From: Methanobacteriota archaeon
GTDB taxonomy: Archaea > Thermoplasmatota > E2 > DHVEG-1
Length of the DNA: 7,892 nucleotides
Direction of reading: 5' to 3'
Assembly (NCBI GenBank): GCA_026394435.1
Contig: JAPKYG010000133.1
Coordinates: forward strand, 1 to 7,892
Shown: positions 1 through 6,113 of the stretch, piece by piece
Layout of the letters: the number at the start of each line of letters is the position of its first letter
Numbering within the stretch: position 1 is the stretch's first letter
Translations under genes and position numbers: made by a program
Notes under the pieces: model-generated
Databases searched by the model: none
Seen by the model: the letters and a program-made list of their open reading frames with translations, nothing else
Told to the model about the DNA's origin: nothing

Positions 1-1643
1 TCAGTAATATGTGCCTCATACTCATCTCTGAAATACCGTAGCGTGGTTAGGATTGGGTTAGGAGCCGTGGCTCCTAGCTGGCAGAGCGACGCCGTCTTCA
101 CCACCTCAGAAAGCTCTTCTAAGAGGTCGATATGTTCTTTCTTGCCCCTCCCTTCAGTTATTTCAGTAAGAATCCCGTTCATCTGTACCAAGCCCTCGCG
201 GCACGGAGTACATTTTCCACAAGACTCGTTCATGAGGAAGTTAACGAAGTATTTCGCCACGTCCACCATGCAGGTGTTTTCATCCATCACAATCATACCG
301 CCAGAGCCCATCATAGCCCCCGCGTCCGTCAAACTATCGTAATCAATCGGGAGATCAATTTTTTCCTCTGGTATGCATCCCCCTGAAGGGCCTCCTATTT
401 GGATCGCTTTGAACTTTTTCCCCTGTTTGATTCCACCACCAATATCGAAGATAACATCCCGTAAGGTGATGCCCATAGGTACTTCCACAAGACCCGTGTT
501 GTTTATCTTCCCGACTAACGAAAAAATCTTCGTACCCTTCGACCCCTCTGTACCAATGCTCCTGTACCAGTCAACACCGTTATTGATAATTAGAGGGACA
601 TTCGCCCAAGTCTCCACATTGTTGAGAACCGTGGGTCTATCCCACAGCCCACTCGTTGTCGTATGAATATGTTTTACTCGAGGCTCCCCCGGTTTTCCCT
701 CTATAGAAGCCATGAGTGCCGTAGATTCCCCGCAAACAAACGCACCGCCACCTTGCGCTATCTTCACATCAAATGAAAATCTGCTCCCAAGGATGTTTTC
801 TCCAAGAAGACCAATCTCCCGAGCTCGCTGTACTGCGATACCAAAATATTTCACTGCAAGAGGATATTCAGCTCTCACATAGATGTACCCTTGCTGTGCA
901 CCCACCGCATACGCTCCGATGATCATCCCTTCAAGGACACTATGTGGGTTACCTTCTAAGAGACTCCGGTTAGCATAGGCGCCGGGATCTCCCTCGTCAG
1001 CATTACAAATAATATACTTCACTGTATCTTTCGAATGAGCGGTGTATGCTGATTCCCATTTTTTTCCTGTAGGAAAACCTGCTCCACCGCGACCTCGAAG
1101 CCCCGAGGCAGTGATAATGTCTATAATTTTCAGAGGCTGGATTTTCTCGCGGAGGACATGGGCAAGGGCTTTGTATCCCCCAATAGAAATATAGTCCTCG
1201 ATGCTGGTTGGGTCGATATACTCATTATACCCGAAGAGGATTCTTTTCTGGTTCGCGTAAAACGGGATATCTTTTTCATACACAAGAGGTTTCCCAGATC
1301 TAGGATCCACGTATAACAATTCATTAATCACGGTACCTTTCTTTATAGTTTCAGAGACAATGCGTTCGACATGATCCGGTTTTACACCTTTATAAAAGAT
1401 GCCAGTAGGTCGGATGACCATGATGGGGCCTTGTTCACAGAACCCGTGGCATCCCGTCGCAAGAACAGTCACATCAGTGATACCTTGTTTTTTTAGTTCA
1501 TCGGTAAGAAGCTTGGTTATTTCTTTCCCTTTCAGTGCGTTGCATCCTGTTCCATTGCAAATGGTAATGAGCTTTCTGCTAGGGTCCCGTTTTCGAATGA
1601 TTTCTTCTTGTAAGACATCGAAATCCTTGATGCTCCGAAGCAT
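1..1643 (-). CDS. nuoF: NuoF-type NADH-binding FMN/iron-sulfur subunit (3' end outside window)
   Basis: This is the NADH-oxidising (or NAD-reducing) flavoprotein module of a soluble complex. 547 codons read open from an ATG at 1643 to the left edge without a stop. Residues 1-115 form a thioredoxin-like [2Fe-2S] domain with C29, C34, C65 and C69. The NuoF core follows: GRGGAGFPTG (184-193) and NADEGDPGAYANR (214-226) for FMN and NADH, GGAFVCGESTAL (299-310), and the N3-type [4Fe-4S] ligands C475, C478, C481 (ESCGKCTPCREG) and C521 (CQLGA). This architecture matches NuoF relatives of bifurcating hydrogenases and Hdr complexes (HydB/HndC type), which usually end in a 2[4Fe-4S] ferredoxin domain; that part would lie beyond base 1. 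The start follows the preceding TAA directly and has a strong GGAGGA Shine-Dalgarno sequence. Its position after nuoE and hdrABC makes it the nicotinamide entry point of the Hdr complex. Family call is firm; NADH versus NADPH is inferred. Confidence 0.95.
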   Translation of the reverse strand, partial: MLRSIKDFDVLQEEIIRKRDPSRKLITICNGTGCNALKGKEITKLLTDELKKQGITDVTVLATGCHGFCEQGPIMVIRPTGIFYKGVKPDHVERIVSETIKKGTVINELLYVDPRSGKPLVYEKDIPFYANQKRILFGYNEYIDPTSIEDYISIGGYKALAHVLREKIQPLKIIDIITASGLRGRGGAGFPTGKKWESAYTAHSKDTVKYIICNADEGDPGAYANRSLLEGNPHSVLEGMIIGAYAVGAQQGYIYVRAEYPLAVKYFGIAVQRAREIGLLGENILGSRFSFDVKIAQGGGAFVCGESTALMASIEGKPGEPRVKHIHTTTSGLWDRPTVLNNVETWANVPLIINNGVDWYRSIGTEGSKGTKIFSLVGKINNTGLVEVPMGITLRDVIFDIGGGIKQGKKFKAIQIGGPSGGCIPEEKIDLPIDYDSLTDAGAMMGSGGMIVMDENTCMVDVAKYFVNFLMNESCGKCTPCREGLVQMNGILTEITEGRGKKEHIDLLEELSEVVKTASLCQLGATAPNPILTTLRYFRDEYEAHIT

Positions 1644-2546
1644 TTATCCATCCTCCATTCGTATCTTCTTTAGGAAATCTTCTACCTTTGAGGAGGATAT
1701 CGGATAATACGTATCATCTACGACCACAACCGGCCCCAATGCACAGGTACCAAGACAATTCACGGTCTCCAGGGTGAAAACATTATCATCGGTTGTCTCG
1801 CCAGGTTCTATCTTGAGATACCGTTTGATCGCATCCAATACTTTTGGGCTCCCTCGGACATGACAGGCAGTACCCATACAAACTTTTATGAGATGTTTCC
1901 CTCGTGGCTTCAGAGAGAAAGAGGTGTAGAACGTGGCTACATGATACACCTGCGAAAGAGGAACCTCTAACTCTTGAGCCACATAACAAAGAATGTTCTT
2001 AGGAAGGTGGTTATAGTGTTCGTTTATCGCCTGCATTATGGGGATGAGCGAATCAGGTGCTTTTCCATATGTTTTGATGATATCGTCTACCGTTTTGAGG
2101 TCTTTTTTCGCAAGGTCTTTTTTTGCATCATACTTCTTTGGCTTCTGTGGTTTGAATCGGACGAGACAGTTCTCAACGCACAATCCACACCCGTTGCAGA
2201 GAGTCTCGTCGACAGATCGTGCTTTTTTGTTGATGGTGACGGTAAAGTTACCAGACTCGCCTTCTATTTTTTTCAGGTCAGAGTAGGTAATGAGTTCGAT
2301 ATTTGGATGTCGGCCCGTAGCAACGAGTTTTGGGGCGAGAATGCACATGGCACAGTCATTGGTTGGGAATGTTTTATCTAACTGGGGCATAGTCCCCCCG
2401 ATGCTTGGTTGTTTTTCAACGAGGTAGACTTTAAATCCTGCATCGGCAAGATCCAATGCTGATTGAATGCCGGCAATACCACCACCGAGGACCAACACGG
2501 AACCATGTTTCGCAGAGGTCATCGAAGGGTTCTTTTCATCATTCAT
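1644..2546 (-). CDS. nuoE: HdrA N-domain fragment fused to NuoE [2Fe-2S] subunit
   Basis: A 300-residue chimera. Residues 17-127 copy part of HdrA: the FAD-binding GGGIAG (21-26), PSIGG (47-51), DCAMC (64-68), and one iron-sulfur motif C117-C120-C123-C127. The rest of HdrA, namely the second half of its FAD domain, the second inserted cluster and the C-terminal ferredoxin, is absent. A Lys-rich linker (about 130-152, containing AKKDL twice in tandem) leads into a complete NuoE (24 kDa) domain, residues 153-296, with [2Fe-2S] ligands C223, C228, C264 and C268 (CMGTAC, CLGTC). NuoE carries electrons to or from NuoF, encoded immediately downstream with no gap. The HdrA-like part probably docks the NADH module onto HdrA or HdrA-bound partners, or carries an extra cluster; this is inference. 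I chose the ATG at 2546, ten bases after the hdrA stop; an in-frame TTG at 2573 would overlap hdrA, and an ATG at 2522 is also possible. Half of a FAD domain may not bind flavin on its own. Confidence 0.93.
   Translation of the reverse strand: MNDEKNPSMTSAKHGSVLVLGGGIAGIQSALDLADAGFKVYLVEKQPSIGGTMPQLDKTFPTNDCAMCILAPKLVATGRHPNIELITYSDLKKIEGESGNFTVTINKKARSVDETLCNGCGLCVENCLVRFKPQKPKKYDAKKDLAKKDLKTVDDIIKTYGKAPDSLIPIMQAINEHYNHLPKNILCYVAQELEVPLSQVYHVATFYTSFSLKPRGKHLIKVCMGTACHVRGSPKVLDAIKRYLKIEPGETTDDNVFTLETVNCLGTCALGPVVVVDDTYYPISSSKVEDFLKKIRMEDG
1651..1656 (-). promoter_or_regulatory. Shine-Dalgarno for nuoF
   Basis: On the minus strand GGAGGA lies 7 bases ahead of the ATG at 1643, inside the last codons of the preceding gene. 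It is a near-perfect anti-SD match and fixes the nuoF start, which abuts the upstream stop codon. Confidence 0.75.
2097..2126 (-). repeat. 15-base tandem duplication in the fusion linker
   Basis: Two imperfect 15-base copies encode AKKDL-AKKDL (residues 141-150) in the linker between the HdrA-like and NuoE domains. Each contains an A-run in the message (six and seven bases), so copy number and length may vary between strains. The reading frame is intact here. Confidence 0.7.
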
Positions 2547-2556
2547 TTTGTAACAC

Positions 2557-4515
2557 TCACATGATGTCGTCAACCATATTCAGTAATTGTTTCTTAGTGA
2601 AATTCTTATGAATCGACGCATTGCTGGGACAGGCAGCGATACAGCCGCCACAACCAGTGCACAAGGCGTCGTTAACCTCAGCGATTCGCTTCCTTTCATT
2701 CAACGTACGTGCCTCGTACGGACAGACTTCCACGCAGATACCACACCCAGTGCATACATCCTCATCAACCATCGCAATTAACGGGTCTATCTCCAGTTCT
2801 TCTTGGGACAAAATTGTTGCTGCACGTGATGCAGCCGCACTTGCCTGGGAAACAGTGTCTTGAATATCTTTTGGTGCTTGGCAGCATCCTGCGATAAATA
2901 TACCGTTGACAAACGTGTCAACCGGGCGAAGCTTCGGGTGGGCCTCAAGGAAGAACCCGTCGCCACTTAAGGTCAAATGGAGGAGTCGTGCAAACTCAGT
3001 AGCATCGGTTCGTGGCATCATCGCGGGAACAAGAACAACCATATCGGTTTTTATTTCAAACAACTTATTGGTTGTCGTATCAAAAATATCAATCTTTAGA
3101 TACTCTTTCATAGTACGTACTTCAGAGGGACGACCACGGAACATGTTCGTATGGAGACCTCGGACCTTACGGTAGAATTCCTCATAGCCTTTTCCAAAGG
3201 AGCGTAGGTCATTGTAGCAGACGTTAATCTCAACATCTTCCCCGAGTTTCTCGCGAAGCAAATAGACTTGTTTTAACGCGGTCATACACCCAATTCGGCA
3301 GCACCAGGTACACTGGGTCTCATCACGAGAACCGACACAGAGAATGAAGGTGACACTCTTTGGCTTCTGCTGGTTTGATGGTCGCAAGATTTCTCCTTTG
3401 GTTGGTCCTGAGGAGCTGATTAGTCGTTCCATTTCTAAGGTGGTGATAACATCAGGAGAGACTTCGTAGCCATACTCGTAGACCGCGGTGGGGTCCATGA
3501 CGTCATACCCGGTTGCAACCACGATCGCACCGACTTTCCGTTCGATGATTTCTTCTTTTTGATCAAAATTGATTGCCCCTGGCGCACACGCTTTCTTACA
3601 GAGGGGCTCATCCCCGCATTTTCCTTTCGTTAAAAACAGACACTTCTTGTCGTCAATAACATATTTCAATGGTACTGCTTGAGGGAACGGCATGTAGGCT
3701 GCGCCTCGTTTACCCATCCCTTGATTAAATTCACTGACAATTCGATCTTTGAGTCGACAAGCGGTGGCACAATCACCACATCCTGTGCACTTGTCAACAT
3801 CAACATATCGTGGTTTCTTCCTTATTTTCACCGTGTAATTCCCGATGCTTCCTTCGATACTGGCAACTTCTGAGTAACTTAATAGTTCGATGTTCTCATG
3901 GTTTGCAACTTCCATCATCTTAGGAGTAAGAATACACGAGGAACAATCAAGGGTTGGGAAGGTTTTATCCAGTTGCGCCATATGGCCGCCGATACTTGGT
4001 TCTCGTTCCACGAGGTGAACTTTGAATCCATCGTCGGCGAGATCAAGGGATGTTTGGATCCCTGCGATTCCTCCGCCAATCACAAGTGCTTCTGGAATAA
4101 CCTTCAATGTTGATGGTTTCAATGGTTCAAGCGATAGTGCTTTGGACACCGCACTCCGAACTAAATACTTCGCTTTCTCCGTTGCTTGTTCTTTATTGCT
4201 ATGCGCCCAGGAGCATTGCTCACGAATATTAGAAATCTCGACCCTATAGGGGTTCACACCGCCGTCATTAGCAACCCGTCGAAAAGTATGTTCATGCATA
4301 CGAGGAGAACATGACGCGATTACAACACCATCAAGCTTGAATTCTTTAATCGTGTCTTTGATCAGTGTTGCACCCACATCAGAACACATATACTTGTAAT
4401 GTTTTGCGACTACCACACCGTTCAGATGACTTGCGTACTCGGAAAGTGCTTCGACGTCAACGGTTTGTGCGATGTTGATTCCGCAATGGCAGACAAACAC
4501 GCCGATGCGACGCAT
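2557..4515 (-). CDS. hdrA: Heterodisulfide reductase subunit A (HdrA), FAD/iron-sulfur bifurcating core
   Basis: HdrA holds the bifurcating FAD and splits electron pairs between HdrBC and ferredoxin in the cytoplasm. At 652 residues it is full length for the family. Domains in order: an N-terminal thioredoxin-like domain (1-135, starting GVFVCHCG, with C9, C11, C44, C69 and C101); the FAD Rossmann motif GGGIAG (147-152) with PSIGG and DCSSC (190-194); an inserted ferredoxin-like domain (C243, C246, C249, C253, then C292, C300, C306, C310); the second half of the flavin domain with C393, C402, C405, C406 and C410; and a C-terminal 2[4Fe-4S] ferredoxin (C588, C591, C594, C598; C619, C622, C625, C629). 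No MvhD or hydrogenase gene is adjacent in the window; NuoE and NuoF stand where an electron-input module is expected. The ATG at 4515 abuts the hdrB TAA and has a GGAGATGTGA ribosome site. The family call is secure; the bifurcating role is inferred from family and context. Confidence 0.97.
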   Translation of the reverse strand: MRRIGVFVCHCGINIAQTVDVEALSEYASHLNGVVVAKHYKYMCSDVGATLIKDTIKEFKLDGVVIASCSPRMHEHTFRRVANDGGVNPYRVEISNIREQCSWAHSNKEQATEKAKYLVRSAVSKALSLEPLKPSTLKVIPEALVIGGGIAGIQTSLDLADDGFKVHLVEREPSIGGHMAQLDKTFPTLDCSSCILTPKMMEVANHENIELLSYSEVASIEGSIGNYTVKIRKKPRYVDVDKCTGCGDCATACRLKDRIVSEFNQGMGKRGAAYMPFPQAVPLKYVIDDKKCLFLTKGKCGDEPLCKKACAPGAINFDQKEEIIERKVGAIVVATGYDVMDPTAVYEYGYEVSPDVITTLEMERLISSSGPTKGEILRPSNQQKPKSVTFILCVGSRDETQCTWCCRIGCMTALKQVYLLREKLGEDVEINVCYNDLRSFGKGYEEFYRKVRGLHTNMFRGRPSEVRTMKEYLKIDIFDTTTNKLFEIKTDMVVLVPAMMPRTDATEFARLLHLTLSGDGFFLEAHPKLRPVDTFVNGIFIAGCCQAPKDIQDTVSQASAAASRAATILSQEELEIDPLIAMVDEDVCTGCGICVEVCPYEARTLNERKRIAEVNDALCTGCGGCIAACPSNASIHKNFTKKQLLNMVDDIM

Positions 4516-5394
4516 TTATTTCACATCTCCAAGTTGGAGTTTTTCAACAGGACTAAGATTGAGTTCAAGTCCGAGTTTCTCACCACTAATTCCCATCGCT
4601 AATCCGAGTAACTGCGTCAGATATAACACGGGAACATCGAGTTTTGCAGCCACGGTCTCCCCTGCTTTGGTTTGTCTGCTATCAAACATCTTATGACACC
4701 ACGGACAGACATCAACCATCCCTTGGATTCCTTGTTCTTGTATCGCTTGGAGTTTCTGCCCTGTTTTTGTCAACGCAGACTCAGGCAGATTCGCAAGTAA
4801 GGGAGCGCCACAGCAATCAAGTTTCTGAGGATAATTCACAGGTTCGGCACCCAATACCTTCAGGATTGCTTCGATTTTCTGCGGGTTTTCAGAATCATCA
4901 GGACGACCGATTTCACTGGGACGAATAATATGACACCCGTAATGTGCTGCGATCTTTAACCCGTTCAATGGTTTTTTCACATGTTCTTTTATCTTTTCGA
5001 TCCCCACCTGATCATATAGCAGGTCAACAGTATGAACAACCTGTCTTTTCACGGTATATTGTAAACCCTCAGCAGCAAGCATCCCGTTGATTCGTTCTTT
5101 CATCGCTGGATTTTCTTCAAGGATATGCTGACATTCAGTTAACGCGAGATGACACATCGCACAGGGAGCAAAAACGTCCAGATGATGTTTCTCAGCGATC
5201 GCCAGATTCCTCGCAGAAAGATACACGGTAAGAAGTTGATTCACACTTTTCATGGGTTCTCCGCAGCATGAAAAACCCTCCACATCAACAAGTTCAACAC
5301 CTAACAAGGGGAGTGTTTCTCTGATCGAGAGCTCGTAGGCGTACTGCTCTGTTGGCATCAGACAACCGGGAAACAATGAATATTTCTTTTTCAT
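4516..5394 (-). CDS. hdrB: Heterodisulfide reductase subunit B (HdrB)
   Basis: HdrB is the catalytic disulfide-cleaving subunit, using two noncubane [4Fe-4S] clusters held by paired CCG domains. Its 292 residues match the usual HdrB size. Both CCG domains look complete: C11, C43-C44-G, C78, C81 in the first, and C154, C194-C195-G, C230, C233 (CPWC) in the second. In methanogens the substrate is CoM-S-S-CoB. With no methanogenesis gene in this window, the physiological disulfide here is unknown. The gene starts 5 bases after the hdrC stop and ends directly against the hdrA ATG, so the three subunits are translated together. No signal peptide or membrane segment is seen; the protein should be cytoplasmic and bound to HdrC. 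Confidence 0.96.
   Translation of the reverse strand: MKKKYSLFPGCLMPTEQYAYELSIRETLPLLGVELVDVEGFSCCGEPMKSVNQLLTVYLSARNLAIAEKHHLDVFAPCAMCHLALTECQHILEENPAMKERINGMLAAEGLQYTVKRQVVHTVDLLYDQVGIEKIKEHVKKPLNGLKIAAHYGCHIIRPSEIGRPDDSENPQKIEAILKVLGAEPVNYPQKLDCCGAPLLANLPESALTKTGQKLQAIQEQGIQGMVDVCPWCHKMFDSRQTKAGETVAAKLDVPVLYLTQLLGLAMGISGEKLGLELNLSPVEKLQLGDVK
4521..4530 (-). promoter_or_regulatory. Shine-Dalgarno for hdrA
   Basis: GGAGATGTGA on the minus strand, ending five bases ahead of the hdrA ATG and lying within the end of hdrB. It resembles the full GGAGGTGA consensus and supports translation of hdrA at a start that directly follows the hdrB stop. Confidence 0.65.
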
Positions 5395-5399
5395 CGTGC

Positions 5400-5927
5400 C
5401 TATACCTTTTCCATCGCGATTTTCATGATTCCTGCTTGAAACTTGACAACGTCAATTGGTTTTGAAAGAGGAGGGAGTCCAAGTTCGTCTCGTTTCAGGG
5501 TTTTATTCGTACGAGTCGTGGTCTGTTGGATATCTTGGATTAGTCCCATGGATAGAATTGATTGCAGCATTCCTGTGTATTTTCCCGGGATTTGTTTCCC
5601 ACTTGCTACCGCCATATTCTTCAATGCAAATAAGATTTCAACCGGTGCGACGCGTTGCGGACAGCGCTCTCTGCATTTTAGGCAGGTCATACACGTCCAG
5701 ATGACATCTGAGTTTACCAGTTCGTTGAGCAATCCTCGTTTCAGAAGTGCGACGATTTTGTGCGGCTCAAGCTCAAGGAGTTTATGTGATTCACAGCCTG
5801 AGGTGCATTTCGCGCATTGAAAACAATAATCTGAGATTTCGTCTTGCAGCTTTGTGAGTCTATCGTTGAGTTCTTTTCTCAGATCTGATTGCGGTTCCCC
5901 CATAGAAGTCAAGTCGATGATGCTCAT
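5400..5927 (-). CDS. hdrC: Heterodisulfide reductase subunit C (HdrC), 2[4Fe-4S] electron carrier
   Basis: HdrC passes electrons from HdrA to the active site of HdrB. The 175-residue protein carries two CxxCxxCxxxC motifs, C35-C38-C41-C45 (YCFQCAKCTSGC) and C79-C82-C85-C89 (CMTCLKCRERCP), both with full ligand sets, in the usual HdrC spacing. There is no membrane segment, which fits the soluble HdrABC type and not the membrane HdrDE type. It is the first gene of the minus-strand transcription unit. A TATA-like element at 5967-5974 predicts transcription starting roughly 15-20 bases before the ATG at 5927. A GAGTGAG stretch just ahead of the start is a modest ribosome site. A second in-frame ATG at 5903 lacks one and is less likely. 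Confidence 0.96.
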   Translation of the reverse strand: MSIIDLTSMGEPQSDLRKELNDRLTKLQDEISDYCFQCAKCTSGCESHKLLELEPHKIVALLKRGLLNELVNSDVIWTCMTCLKCRERCPQRVAPVEILFALKNMAVASGKQIPGKYTGMLQSILSMGLIQDIQQTTTRTNKTLKRDELGLPPLSKPIDVVKFQAGIMKIAMEKV

Positions 5928-5951
5928 TTCTGTCTCACTCTATATCATAAA

Positions 5952-5965
5952 TTAACAATCGTTAA
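5952..5965. promoter_or_regulatory. Palindrome between hdrC TATA element and start codon: candidate operator
   Basis: TTAAC and GTTAA form 5-bp inverted arms around a 4-base spacer. The element lies immediately downstream of the hdrC TATA box, where a bound protein would block the archaeal initiation complex. The arms are short and AT-rich, so chance is possible. Confidence 0.4.
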
Positions 5966-5966
5966 C

Positions 5967-5981
5967 TATATATACTTTTCC
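5967..5981 (-). promoter_or_regulatory. Archaeal promoter (BRE/TATA) of the hdrCBA-nuoEF unit
   Basis: On the minus strand a purine-rich GGAAAAG (BRE-like) is followed by TATATATA (5967-5974). The spacing of about 40-47 bases to the hdrC ATG puts the expected start of transcription near 5945 and gives a short leader. This arrangement is typical of archaea. No equally good -35/-10 pair was seen. Confidence 0.65.
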
Positions 5982-6049
5982 GACTTCTCTGCAAAAAGTT
6001 TATCCGAATATCATATTTAAAACTATCAATAAAATTCTGTCGCTCTTTT

Positions 6050-6066
6050 CATCATACAAAATGATG
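6050..6066. promoter_or_regulatory. Palindrome beside malic-enzyme TATA element: candidate regulator site
   Basis: CATCAT and ATGATG form perfect 6-bp inverted arms around a 5-base spacer. The element ends four bases upstream of the malic-enzyme TATA element, overlapping where TFB would contact a BRE. A bound regulator could repress or activate from here. It differs in sequence from the palindrome at the hdrC promoter. Confidence 0.4.
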
Positions 6067-6070
6067 TAAA

Positions 6071-6078
6071 TTAATATA
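6071..6078 (+). promoter_or_regulatory. TATA element of the malic-enzyme promoter
   Basis: TTAATATA lies 35 bases ahead of the ATG at 6114, predicting transcription from about 6098-6102 and a leader of roughly 12-16 bases. The upstream BRE match is weak. A GTGGGGG stretch at 6101-6107 could serve as a ribosome site. Confidence 0.5.
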
Positions 6079-6113
6079 GCAAAACACGATATCCCTCGAC
6101 GTGGGGGCTTGTT

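Larger units (their letters stand above)
1..5927 (-). other. Transcription unit hdrC-hdrB-hdrA-hdrA'/nuoE-nuoF
   Basis: Five genes in one direction with intervals of 5, 0, 10 and 0 bases, a single recognisable promoter ahead of hdrC and no internal T-rich terminators or TATA elements noticed. The arrangement implies one polycistronic message and a stoichiometric complex: HdrBC (disulfide site), HdrA (bifurcating FAD), NuoEF (FMN/NADH). The 3' end of the unit is outside the window. Confidence 0.85.

Noticed and set aside
43..666. Plus-strand frames of 84-99 codons at the left end
   Set aside because: All lie opposite the nuoF reading frame, which continues through the region with the conserved ESCGKCTPCREG motif.
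1974..2381. 135-codon plus-strand frame opposite the HdrA'-NuoE gene
   Set aside because: It is rich in Phe, Cys and Val as expected from antisense Lys/Glu codons, has no domain and no promoter or ribosome site that stands out.
1644..2546. Fusion as a frameshifted or truncated full-length HdrA pseudogene
   Set aside because: After residue 127 no frame on the minus strand continues with HdrA sequence; the same frame goes straight into a complete NuoE domain with all four [2Fe-2S] ligands.
1644..2573. TTG start at 2573 for the HdrA'-NuoE fusion, overlapping hdrA
   Set aside because: It needs a rare start and a 17-base overlap with hdrA, and the extra nine residues match nothing in the family. 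The ATG at 2546 gives normal spacing.
5928..6113. Bacterial sigma-70 promoters in the divergent region
   Set aside because: AT-rich hexamers can be picked out, but no well-spaced -35/-10 pair beats the TATA/BRE arrangement and its spacing to the start codons.
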